A stretch of 64,000 nucleotides of DNA, taken from A07HB70 sp964512675 (GTDB lineage: Archaea; Halobacteriota; Halobacteria; Halobacteriales; Haloferacaceae). The translations under genes and the position numbers were made by a program. The notes beneath the pieces were generated by a model. It ran no database searches. It was not told the DNA's origin and saw only the letters and a program-made list of their open reading frames with translations. Shown here in pieces: positions 51,658-59,720 of this stretch. The DNA is taken from positions 1 to 64,000 of the forward strand of contig CAZEJR010000008.1 in NCBI GenBank assembly GCA_964512675.1. Reading direction: 5' to 3'. The first letter of the stretch is position 1. Each line of letters begins with the position of its first letter.

Positions 51658-53444
51658 TCGAGGAGGCGGTCCACGGGGACGGCGACCGGATCCTCGTCCT
51701 CGTCGGCGGACGGCGCGACCGGGAGCTGGTCGTCGAGCGGCTGGGCGACCGACACGAGGTCGTCGCTCCCGACCCGGCTGAGGGGTGGGGACGGGTCGAC
51801 CTCTGTGTCGTCGACGCGCCGACCTACCGGCAGGTCGCCGACCGGCTGACCGCCCGCCGGCGCGACACCGCCGCATACCTGCCGGTGCTCCTCCTCGTGC
51901 CGGAGCGGGGAGACAGTCGGGGCGCAGAGTGGGTGACCGCGGCGCTCGACGGTCCCGTCGACGACGTGCTGGTCGTACCCGCCCCGCGCCGGGAGTTCGA
52001 CGCCCGTGTCGAGGCGCTCTTGCGCGTCCGCCGGCAGTCGCTCGACCTGTCGCTGTACCGCCGCGCGATGGACGAGGCGGCGATCGGCATCACGATCAGC
52101 GACCCGGCCCACGAGGACAACCCGCTCGTCTACGTCAACGACGGCTTCCTCGACACGACCGGCTACAGCCGCGACGAGGTGCTGGGGCGGAACTGCCGGT
52201 TCCTCCAGGGCGCGGACACCGACGAGGCGACCGTCGCGGAGATACGCGAGGCGGTCGACGCCGAACGCGCGACCACCGTCGAGCTGCTGAACTACCGGGC
52301 CGACGGCGAGCGGTTCTGGAACCGACTGACGATCACGCCGATCTACGACGACGACGGGAGCCTGACGAACTTCATCGGCTTCCAGCAGGACGTCACCGAC
52401 TACGTCGAGCGGGGGCGGTCGCTGGAGCGGTTCGAGACGATCGTCCAGACGGTCCGAGAGCCGATCGTCGTCGTCGACCCGGACGGGCAGTTCGAGCGGG
52501 TGAACGAGGCGATGACCGAGGCGACCGGCTACGACGCCGACGAGCTCGTCGGGAGTCACGTCTCGAAGGTCGCGAGCGCGGACGACATCGCCCGTGGCGA
52601 GGAGCAGATCCGCGCGGTGCTCGACGGCGACAAAGAGCAGGCGACGTTCGAGGCGTCGCTCGTCGCCGCCGACGGCACCAGCCGGGAGTACCGCATGAGT
52701 GTCTCGGTGCTGTACGGCCCGCAGGGGTTCGAGGGGACGACGGTCGTCGCCCACGACGTGACAGACCTGCGCGAACACCAGCGCCGGCTCTCCGTGCTCG
52801 ACCGGGTGCTGCGTCACAACCTGCGGAACAAGCTCAACGTCGTCGTCGCGCGGGCGGCGGAGATACGCGAGCGGACCGCGGACGACGGAGTCTGCGAGGC
52901 CGCGTCCGCCGTCGAGCGCGCCGGCGGTGGCCTGCTGGAGACCGCCGAGTCAGTCCGTCGGTTCCAGGGCGTCACGAGCCCGGGGCAGTCGGCACGGGAG
53001 CGCGTCGACATCGTCGACGCTGTCGAGCGCGCGCTGGAGGGCGTCCGGGCGACATACCCGGAGGTCGAGGTCGAGGCCGACTGTGCTGGGACCGCGGCGG
53101 CCACGGGCGACCGGACACTCGCGCTCGCCCTCGAGGAGCTGCTCGACAGCGCCGCGAGCGCCGGCGAGGGCGAGGACGGCCCGAGCCGCGTCTTGGTCCA
53201 GGTGCGCGACGACCCGGTGGAGGGTGTCGTCGAGGTAGAGGTGGCCGACGATGGACCGGAGATCGTCGAGTCGGGCCGGCGGGCGCTAGAGCGGGGGGTC
53301 GAGACGTCGCTCGAACACACCTCGGGGATCGAACTGTGGCTCGTCCGGTGGGCCGTCGACAACGTCGGCGGCGCGGTCAGCGTCGAGCCGAACGAGCCGC
53401 GAGGGACGGTCGTCCGTCTCCAGATCCCCCGACACGAGCCGTGA
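51654..53444 (+). CDS. LOV/PAS-domain histidine-kinase-like sensor
   Basis: 596 residues: receiver-like domain (about 10-125); LOV domain (about 135-250) with GRNCRFLQG containing photoactive-type Cys181, and flavin-contact-type residues Asn180, Gln185, Asn213 (NYR), Asn223 (FWN) and Gln244 (GFQQD); second PAS domain (about 255-375); H-box VLRHNLRN with His388; C-terminal ATPase-like domain. The ATP-binding boxes deviate: Asp498 in EELLDSA where Asn is expected, DDGPEI where DxGxG is expected, and GIELWLV where GLGLWLV is usual. It may bind ATP weakly or not at all. Coupled to the KaiC-like gene by ATGA. Confidence 0.88.
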   Translation: MIEEAVHGDGDRILVLVGGRRDRELVVERLGDRHEVVAPDPAEGWGRVDLCVVDAPTYRQVADRLTARRRDTAAYLPVLLLVPERGDSRGAEWVTAALDGPVDDVLVVPAPRREFDARVEALLRVRRQSLDLSLYRRAMDEAAIGITISDPAHEDNPLVYVNDGFLDTTGYSRDEVLGRNCRFLQGADTDEATVAEIREAVDAERATTVELLNYRADGERFWNRLTITPIYDDDGSLTNFIGFQQDVTDYVERGRSLERFETIVQTVREPIVVVDPDGQFERVNEAMTEATGYDADELVGSHVSKVASADDIARGEEQIRAVLDGDKEQATFEASLVAADGTSREYRMSVSVLYGPQGFEGTTVVAHDVTDLREHQRRLSVLDRVLRHNLRNKLNVVVARAAEIRERTADDGVCEAASAVERAGGGLLETAESVRRFQGVTSPGQSARERVDIVDAVERALEGVRATYPEVEVEADCAGTAAATGDRTLALALEELLDSAASAGEGEDGPSRVLVQVRDDPVEGVVEVEVADDGPEIVESGRRALERGVETSLEHTSGIELWLVRWAVDNVGGAVSVEPNEPRGTVVRLQIPRHEP

Positions 53445-53480
53445 GCCGACGGCGTCGGCAGCCTGTCAAAACGCACGAAG

Positions 53481-53487
53481 CATTTAC
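53481..53487 (+). promoter_or_regulatory. TATA-like element before the lipoprotein pair
   Basis: CATTTAC centred about 28 nt before the GTG at 53512, so the two lipoprotein genes can be transcribed separately from the KaiC/LOV operon. Confidence 0.5.
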
Positions 53488-53511
53488 GCTGTGGGTGTGT
53501 GAACGGACGCT

Positions 53512-54648
53512 GTGGACTGGACACGCCGACAGACGCTCGCGACCGGCGCCGCGCTCGCGAGCGCGGCGCTCGGCGGGTGTGCGAGCGTCAACCCGCTGAG
53601 CGGCGGTGAAACGGAGGGCGACGGCCCTGGCTCCGACTCGGGGTCAGGGTCAGGGTCCGGAAGCCCGGAGCCGGCAGCCGTGTCGTCGACGGCGACGCAG
53701 ACGGCGACGCCGGCCGTGAGCCGGGAGGAGAGCGCGGCTGCGACGGTCTTCGCGGAGATAGAGTGGTTCGCCCGGGAGTTTCCGGGCGCCGTCGACCGGT
53801 ACCTCACCGCGGCGTCCCGGGCGCTCGGGGTCGTCGAGTCGTTCGACGACAGAGCGTCGGTGAGCGCGGCGGACCTCGACCGGCTCGAGTCGCGCCTGTC
53901 CCGTGTCGAGACCACCCTCTACGACGGTCTCGTCCCGCACTTCGACGCACAGCCGGACGTCCGGTCGTACAACGACGACCGGCTCTCGGAGCTCGGGGCG
54001 TTCCGCGAGCGGTCGGACTGGGACGCGGTCCAGGCGGTCTTGGCCGGGATGGCCGAGCGGTACCGTGACCTGTCGACCCGGACGTGGGTCGAACGGACGT
54101 TCCAGACCGACCCGGTCGGCGGCCGACTCGCCGACCGGCTGACCGCCGACGGCGTCGCGGACCGCGCGGCGGTGATGGTGTACTACGCTCCGACAGACAC
54201 CGTCGTACGCGTCCAGGCCGACCCGAGTGCCCACCAGGGGGCGCTCCCCGGCGGTCGAGTCGACCTGTCGGGCTACCGGCAGACGTTCGACCCGACTGCG
54301 GTGACGGCGTACCGCACCGCTCGGGCGTTTACGACCTACGTCAGTCTCCAGTTCGGCCGGCTGTCGACGCCGGTGTTCCTCCAGCAGTACCGCGACGCCG
54401 GTCGGGCAGAGGGTGCCGTCGGGCGGATGCTCTCCACGAGCGGCGCGGTCACGGCAGAGGGAACACAGACGCTCGGCGGACGGGAGTGGCGCCGAGTGTT
54501 CTACCGGGCGAACGGCGGCGTCACCTACGCTGTCCTGCTCCGCACCGGTCGGTACGTACTCGTCGCGGCACCGAGTCGGACGGCGTGGGAGAGCCGCGCG
54601 GACAGCTGGACGGTGCCGCTGGAGCTGGGGTGGTTCTGGGATGCGTGA
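53512..54648 (+). CDS. Tat-exported lipoprotein of unknown function (paralogue 1)
   Basis: 378 residues. N-terminus VDWTRRQTLATGAALASAAL then GGC: twin-arginine signal and lipobox with Cys23, followed by a Gly/Ser/Thr/Pro linker of about 45 residues, hence a surface lipoprotein. The rest is a mixed helical/beta domain. The C-terminal block (GREWRRVFYRANGGVTYAVL ... RYVLVAAPSRTAWESRAD) reappears in the next gene, so the two are diverged paralogues. No known domain recognised. Confidence 0.78.
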   Translation: MDWTRRQTLATGAALASAALGGCASVNPLSGGETEGDGPGSDSGSGSGSGSPEPAAVSSTATQTATPAVSREESAAATVFAEIEWFAREFPGAVDRYLTAASRALGVVESFDDRASVSAADLDRLESRLSRVETTLYDGLVPHFDAQPDVRSYNDDRLSELGAFRERSDWDAVQAVLAGMAERYRDLSTRTWVERTFQTDPVGGRLADRLTADGVADRAAVMVYYAPTDTVVRVQADPSAHQGALPGGRVDLSGYRQTFDPTAVTAYRTARAFTTYVSLQFGRLSTPVFLQQYRDAGRAEGAVGRMLSTSGAVTAEGTQTLGGREWRRVFYRANGGVTYAVLLRTGRYVLVAAPSRTAWESRADSWTVPLELGWFWDA

Positions 54649-55990
54649 GCGGCGACTCACCCGGCGGCGCGTCGTCGCCGGGACGACGGCAGTCGTGGCG
54701 GCGCTTGCGGGGTGTAGCGACGAGGGCGGAGACGACAGAACGGAGAGCGAGAGCGAGGGCGACGGCGGGGGTGGCGGCAGCAGCAGCGGCGACGGGGGGA
54801 CCCCGACGCCCGAACCACGGGAGACGTCGACCGGAACGCCGACGCCGCGGGCGGCGTACCCCGACCTCGGCGAACGGACCGGATCCGTCGCCGAGAGTCT
54901 GCGCTGGCACGCCACCGAGTACGACGAGGTGATGCGGACCCTGCGGAGGCTCGCAAACCGGGTGGTCGGTGTCGCCGCCGACCTCCGGAAGGCGTCGTCG
55001 GTGACGGCGAACGACCTGACCCGGCTCGAGGACGCGACGACGACTGTCGCCGAGTTCGTCCGGCGGAACGTACAGCCGTACTACCCCGTCGAGGACGCCG
55101 TCACGAACGGCGACAACACCCTGGTCCAGCAGACGAAACTCGCAGCCGAGCGTGGCGACACGCAGGCGCTCGACGACGCCCTGGAGCGAGTCGGGCGGTT
55201 CTACGGAAACTACGCCCGCCGGTCGTTCTACGAGACGAACTTCCCGAACGACGTCGTCTACGAGCGGCTGTACGGCAAGATGACACGGGACGGCTCGACG
55301 AACGTCCTGTTCGGCCTGTTCTACCCCGAGGGCGACTACGTCGCGGTCAGCCACCAAGACAGGACCGACGACCTGAACACCGACGGGCTTCCCCAGCACG
55401 CACACACGTGGGACAGTGGTCACGTCGCGCTGACGATCGTCCACCCGCACGGCGGCGCCCACGCCACGAACAGCCACGACGACGAGCCGACGGACCGGCG
55501 TGTCTACGCGTACGACCGCGAGGCGGAGACGATGGACATCCTCGCCGACGCCGCCCCGGACCGGTTCAGGATGGACCTGTACGAGCCGCGACACCGGGAC
55601 GTCTTCGGGCCGGTCCGGCTCTCGGAGGCGAACGAGAACGAGTTCTACGTCGAGGTGGGCTACACCGACGACGACTTCGGGACGAGTATGGTCGGCCATT
55701 TCCAGACGTTCCCGAGTGTGCGCGACACGCAGGACGCCGTCGAGGAGCTCCTCGCCGCCGACGTCTTCGAGCAGGGCACCAGCCGTATCGTCGGCGACAC
55801 GGACGAGGCCCGCGACTGGCGCCGGGTGTTCTACACCCGAAACGACGTCACGCTGTACGCGTTCATGCTGGAGGTCGGTCGGGTGCTGGTGACGCTGGCG
55901 CCGAGCGAGACGGAGTGGGCGAGTCGCACCGACTGGCCCGGCCCGCTCGCCGACTGCTGGCTCGGCGACACGACGCCGCTCGACACCTGA
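54641..55990 (+). CDS. Tat-exported lipoprotein of unknown function (paralogue 2)
   Basis: 449 residues. N-terminus MRERRLTRRRVVAGTTAVVA then ALAGC gives a twin-arginine signal and lipobox (Cys25), followed by a Glu/Ser/Gly/Thr/Pro linker to about residue 70. Shares with the upstream gene a helical region and the C-terminal RDWRRVFYTRNDVTLYAFML ... GRVLVTLAPSETEWASRTDW block, and has an extra His-rich insert (VHPHGGAHATNSHDD). The ATG overlaps the upstream stop by 8 nt, so both are made from one transcript. Confidence 0.78.
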   Translation: MRERRLTRRRVVAGTTAVVAALAGCSDEGGDDRTESESEGDGGGGGSSSGDGGTPTPEPRETSTGTPTPRAAYPDLGERTGSVAESLRWHATEYDEVMRTLRRLANRVVGVAADLRKASSVTANDLTRLEDATTTVAEFVRRNVQPYYPVEDAVTNGDNTLVQQTKLAAERGDTQALDDALERVGRFYGNYARRSFYETNFPNDVVYERLYGKMTRDGSTNVLFGLFYPEGDYVAVSHQDRTDDLNTDGLPQHAHTWDSGHVALTIVHPHGGAHATNSHDDEPTDRRVYAYDREAETMDILADAAPDRFRMDLYEPRHRDVFGPVRLSEANENEFYVEVGYTDDDFGTSMVGHFQTFPSVRDTQDAVEELLAADVFEQGTSRIVGDTDEARDWRRVFYTRNDVTLYAFMLEVGRVLVTLAPSETEWASRTDWPGPLADCWLGDTTPLDT

Positions 55991-56010
55991 CCGGTCGGGC
56001 GGCGACAGTG

Positions 56011-56016
56011 TTTAGT
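56011..56016 (+). promoter_or_regulatory. TATA box before the PadR-like gene
   Basis: TTTAGT centred about 26 nt before the ATG at 56039; leaderless spacing. Confidence 0.55.
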
Positions 56017-56038
56017 TCAGCGAATACTTCGAGCAACT

Positions 56039-56332
56039 ATGTACGACCTGACCGGGTTCCAGCGCGACCTGTTGTACGCCGTTGCGGGCCTGGACGAACC
56101 ACACGGCCTCGCGGTAAAGGACGAACTCGAGACGTACTACGAGAAGGAGATTCACCACGGTCGGCTCTACCCGAACCTCGATACGCTCGTCGAGAAGGGA
56201 CTCGTGGACAAGGGCCAGCGCGACCGCCGGACGAACTTCTACACCCTGACCCGACGCGGACGACGCGAGCTCGTCGCTCGACGCGAGTGGGAGGACGAGT
56301 ACCTCGACGAGGCCAGCACGGTTCCGGCTTAG
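56039..56332 (+). CDS. PadR-family transcriptional regulator
   Basis: 97-residue winged-helix protein: LTGFQRDLLYAVAGLDEPHG, then VKDELETYYEKEIHHGRLYP then NLDTLVEKGLVDKGQRDRRT, matching the PadR pattern of an HTH followed by a GRLYPxLxxLxxxGLV wing; FYTLTRRGRREL closes it. It lacks the long C-terminal dimerisation helix of larger PadR proteins, a form common in haloarchaea. Targets unknown; the membrane-protein gene convergent with it overlaps by 4 nt. Confidence 0.87.
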   Translation: MYDLTGFQRDLLYAVAGLDEPHGLAVKDELETYYEKEIHHGRLYPNLDTLVEKGLVDKGQRDRRTNFYTLTRRGRRELVARREWEDEYLDEASTVPA

Positions 56333-57354
56333 TACCGCCCCCGTTCGCCGAGGCGAGCGCGGAGTTCGACGACCGCCGCGCCGACACCGAGCGTCAGTAC
56401 ACTCAGCCTGACCGCCGGTCCGAGAACCGACGGGAGCCGTCCGAGGAGCGCGACGAGGACGACACCGACGACGAGCCCCGTCGCCGGCTGCTCGACGTCG
56501 GCGAACGAGACGAGCCACGCGCCGAGCGCGAACCGACCGAGAGCCGCCCCGACCCACCCGAGAGCCGGCAGCGCGAGGGCGACGGCGGCGGCGACCGGGA
56601 GGCCGACGACCGTGACGGCCAGCGCGAGCACCGCGAGCGGTGCCGCGACGAGCGCGGCGCCGCCCCACAGGAGGCTGGCGGGCGCGTCGAGGACGGCGTT
56701 CTCGGCGACAGAGACGGAGAAGTCGCCGACGCCGCGGATGAGGATGGCGCCGACGAGCAGGTTCGACAGCACCCCGTAGACGAGGAAGGTACCGGGCGGG
56801 AGCGCCGGGGCCGGCGGCCCGAGACCGAGGTCCGTGGCACTCCGTACCGTTCCGTCGACGGTCGCGCCGGGCTCGCGCTCCAGCCGTCCGTCGTAGTTCA
56901 CGTCGGCACCGACCGCTGCAGTCGAGGTGAGCGTCACGAGCGCCGCGGCGGCGGTGAGGTCACCCCCGACGGTCCCGGCGACGGTCACCTCACCCGCCGC
57001 GGCGCCGAGCGACCCGCGGACCGTCCCAGCCGGGCCGACGGCGACCGACCCGGCGTAGGCGACGACGTTGCCGCCGACGGTCCCCTCGACCCGGAGGCTT
57101 CCGGCGTATGCGCTGAGTGTCCCCTCGACGGCGCCGCCCTCTGCGACGACGACGGAGCCGGCGTAGGCGTCGACGTCGCCGGTGACGGTCCCGCGGACGA
57201 CGACGGTACCGCCGGTGGCGGTCAGGGAGTTCACCGACTCGTTCGGCCCGACGACGACGGTACCGCCTGCACGCTGGTCGGCGGCAGCGACGCCGGGGAG
57301 GAGCCCGAGCGCGACGAGGAGCGCGAGCGCGAGCGCGGGGAGTGCCTGTCGCAT
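56329..57354 (-). CDS. Bactofilin-like (polymer-forming) membrane protein
   Basis: 341 residues: a signal peptide or helix (PALALALLVALGLLPGVAAA); a beta-helical region of short repeats, e.g. VTGDVDAYAGSVVV, VEGTLSAYAGSLRV, VGGNVVAYAGSVAV, VRGSLGAAAGEVTV; then at least four membrane helices to a basic C-terminus. The repeat pattern resembles bactofilins, but the signal peptide puts the repeats outside the cytoplasm, and the attached membrane domain is typical of haloarchaeal relatives. Function unknown. Confidence 0.8.
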   Translation of the reverse strand: MRQALPALALALLVALGLLPGVAAADQRAGGTVVVGPNESVNSLTATGGTVVVRGTVTGDVDAYAGSVVVAEGGAVEGTLSAYAGSLRVEGTVGGNVVAYAGSVAVGPAGTVRGSLGAAAGEVTVAGTVGGDLTAAAALVTLTSTAAVGADVNYDGRLEREPGATVDGTVRSATDLGLGPPAPALPPGTFLVYGVLSNLLVGAILIRGVGDFSVSVAENAVLDAPASLLWGGAALVAAPLAVLALAVTVVGLPVAAAVALALPALGWVGAALGRFALGAWLVSFADVEQPATGLVVGVVLVALLGRLPSVLGPAVRLSVLTLGVGAAVVELRARLGERGRY

Positions 57355-57461
57355 GCCTCCGACCGGGCGGCCCCGCGACAAGTCGGTTTCCATTCGTCTG
57401 GGGCGGTCCGTGTCGTCGCCGGACCTCGGGCCGCTGTCGGTGCCAGGCCGCGGTAGTCCGG

Positions 57462-58424
57462 TCAGAGCGTCTCGGGGTTGGCGACGAGTCGCTCGTCGAC
57501 GGGGTCGCCGGCGAGGAGCCGGACCACCGAGGTCGCGGTTGTCTCCAGCATCTCGACTCGGGTCTTCCGTCCCGCGCCGGCGAGGTGTGGCGTCGTGAGG
57601 ACGGTCTCGAAGCCGAACACCGGGTCGTCCGTGGCGGGGGGTTCGTCGTGGAAGACGTCGAGTGCCGCGCCGGCGAGGCGGTCGTCGCGGAGCGCGTCGT
57701 ACAGCGCGTCGCGGTCGATCACCGCCCCGCGGGCGGTGTTGAGCACCACGCCGTTCGTGCCGAGGCGGGCGAGCGCGTCGGCGTCGACCAGCCCGCGCGT
57801 CTCGTCGGTCAGGCGGACGTGGACAGAGAGCACCGACGAGCGCTCGAGCAGGTCGTCGAACCGGACGAGGTCGGCGCCGACGGCGTCTGCGCGGGCCGCG
57901 TCGACCTGTGGGTCGTGCGCGAGGAGGTCCGGGCCGAACGGGCGCAGGCGCTCCGCGGTCGCCGTCCCCGTCGCGCCGAGGCCGAGGAGGCCGACCGTCT
58001 CGTCGCGGAGCTCGCGGCTGAGCCACTCGTGCGAGCGCCAGCCGCCCGCGCGCAGGTGGCGCTCGCTCGCGCCGATCTTCCGCAGGAGCGAGACGAGCAG
58101 TCCGACGGCGAACTCACCGACCGCGTCGGCGTTCATCCCCGGGGTGTGGGTGACGGGGATCCCGCGCTCTGTCGCCGCCGCGACGTCGACGTTGTCGATA
58201 CCGGAGCCGGGCTTGCCGACCACCCTGAGGTCCGGGAGCGCGTCGAACAGCGTCGCGCCGTACTCGTTCTCCGAGTGGACGAACAGGGCCGTCGCCCCCG
58301 CCGCACGGTCGATCAGTTCGGCGGTCGTGTAGCGGCCCTTCGGCACCCGAACGACGTCAAGGTCGGAGAACGTCTCCGCGACGGGGTCGACGTCGCGGAC
58401 GGCGACGAGACGCGGTCGTGTCAC
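57462..58424 (-). CDS. D-2-hydroxyacid dehydrogenase (1)
   Basis: 320-residue NAD(P)-dependent oxidoreductase. Substrate-domain GKPGSGIDNVDVAAATERGI, Rossmann loop GLLGLGATGTATAERL, and catalytic residues Arg (LNTARGAVID), Glu (VFHDEPP) and His (TTPHLAGAG) are all present. Candidate substrates include phosphoglycerate, glyoxylate or branched hydroxyacids; no ACT domain is fused, so a serine-pathway SerA is less likely. Divergent from a second family member, with a 73-nt gap. Confidence 0.9.
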   Translation of the reverse strand: MTRPRLVAVRDVDPVAETFSDLDVVRVPKGRYTTAELIDRAAGATALFVHSENEYGATLFDALPDLRVVGKPGSGIDNVDVAAATERGIPVTHTPGMNADAVGEFAVGLLVSLLRKIGASERHLRAGGWRSHEWLSRELRDETVGLLGLGATGTATAERLRPFGPDLLAHDPQVDAARADAVGADLVRFDDLLERSSVLSVHVRLTDETRGLVDADALARLGTNGVVLNTARGAVIDRDALYDALRDDRLAGAALDVFHDEPPATDDPVFGFETVLTTPHLAGAGRKTRVEMLETTATSVVRLLAGDPVDERLVANPETL

Positions 58425-58497
58425 GCTCGGCGGTCACGGGGCGCCGTACTGAACCTTCCGCCCGAACGGCTTAGCCCGGCGGCGTCGAGAACCGCAT

Positions 58498-59466
58498 ATG
58501 GACGCGGACCCGACGGTCGCCGTGTTGCGACAGGGGACGGAGGGACTGGACACCCGCGAGTACGCGACGGCGCTGCGCGACGCGGGATTGACGGTCGAAC
58601 GCGCCGGGACGCCGTCGGCGGAGCGTCGACTCGTCGGCGAGACACCGGTCGTGACCGGCGTCTACGTCGACGAGGCGCTGGTCGAGCGGTTCGACGGCGT
58701 GCGCCTGTTCGCCGCCGGGTCGTCCGGGACCGGACACCTGCCGGTCGAGGCGCTGGTCGAGCGCGGCGTGGCCGTGACGAACGCCGCCGGCATCCACGCT
58801 CCCGGCATCGCGGAACAGGTGCTCGCGCACCTCCTGACGTTCGCGCGGCGCCTCCACCTCGCGCCGGGGCGACAGGAGCGCCGCGAGTGGCGCCACTGGC
58901 AGGCCGGCGAGCTCGGCGGGTCGACCGTGACCGTCGTCGGACAGGGGGCCGTCGGGACGGCAGTCGTCGAGCGTCTCGCCTCGTTCGGCGTCGAGACGCT
59001 CGCGGTGCGACACAGCCCGGCGAAGGGCGGCCCGGCAGACGAGGTGCTCGGCTACAGCCGGCTCCACGACGCACTGGCGCGGACAGCGTACCTCGTGCTG
59101 GCCTGTCCGCTCACGGACCAGACGCGCCGGCTGGTCGACGAGGCGGCGCTCGCGACGCTCCCGCCAGAGGCGGTCGTGGTGAACGTCGCGCGGGGCGGCG
59201 TCGTCGACCAGCCGGCGCTCGCGACGGCGCTCGGCACGGAGGCGATCCGCGGCGCCGCGCTCGACGTGACCGACCCCGAGCCGCTGCCGCCGGACAGCCC
59301 GCTGTGGCGGCTGGAGAACTGCCTGGTCACGCCACACGTCGGCGGGTCGACGCCACGACACTGGGACCGGCTGGCCGAGGTCGTCGCGGCGAACGTCCGG
59401 ACCCTCGTCGACGGCGGCAGACCGGTCGACCTGCGGAACCTCGTCGCCGCGCCGGACGGCGTCTGA
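58498..59466 (+). CDS. D-2-hydroxyacid dehydrogenase (2)
   Basis: 322 residues of the same superfamily but a different branch: N-terminal LFAAGSSGTGHLPVEALVER and NAAGIHAPGIAEQVLAHLLT, Rossmann loop VVGQGAVGTAVVERL, catalytic Arg (NVARGGVVDQ), Glu (DVTDPEPLPP) and His (VTPHVGGST). The RREWRHWQ segment is typical of haloarchaeal members. Substrate unknown. Confidence 0.9.
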   Translation: MDADPTVAVLRQGTEGLDTREYATALRDAGLTVERAGTPSAERRLVGETPVVTGVYVDEALVERFDGVRLFAAGSSGTGHLPVEALVERGVAVTNAAGIHAPGIAEQVLAHLLTFARRLHLAPGRQERREWRHWQAGELGGSTVTVVGQGAVGTAVVERLASFGVETLAVRHSPAKGGPADEVLGYSRLHDALARTAYLVLACPLTDQTRRLVDEAALATLPPEAVVVNVARGGVVDQPALATALGTEAIRGAALDVTDPEPLPPDSPLWRLENCLVTPHVGGSTPRHWDRLAEVVAANVRTLVDGGRPVDLRNLVAAPDGV

Positions 59467-59522
59467 CTTCCGTCGGACCGAAGCCAAAGCTATACGTCGG
59501 ACTAGTCGTTGAGAGAGGACGT

Positions 59523-59678
59523 ATGCCGGAATGCCAGAACTGTGGCTCGTTCGTCACGGAGGCCTACGTGCGTGTCTTCGCACCAAACGGAATGGAACGA
59601 CCCCGAGTGTGTCCCAACTGTGAGGATCTCGTCCGTGACGGCAACGACGTGCGAGAGGCGCGGGCGAAGCGAACGTAG
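59523..59678 (+). CDS. Small zinc-finger protein
   Basis: 51 residues with two Cys pairs (CQNC near the start and CPNC near residue 30) that form a small zinc-binding fold, and a basic end (VREARAKRT). A conserved class of small haloarchaeal CPxCG-related proteins. A purine-rich GAGAGAGGA just before the ATG may act as a Shine-Dalgarno; a TATAC element at 59491-59495 sits 28 nt upstream. Highly likely to be a real gene despite its size. Confidence 0.85.
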   Translation: MPECQNCGSFVTEAYVRVFAPNGMERPRVCPNCEDLVRDGNDVREARAKRT

Positions 59679-59691
59679 CCGGAGCGGAGGA

Positions 59692-59698
59692 GTTTAGC
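59692..59698 (+). promoter_or_regulatory. TATA box before dphB
   Basis: GTTTAGC centred 26 nt before the dphB GTG at 59721; leaderless spacing. Confidence 0.55.
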
Positions 59699-59720
59699 GC
59701 CTCGCGGGCAGCGAGACCGT

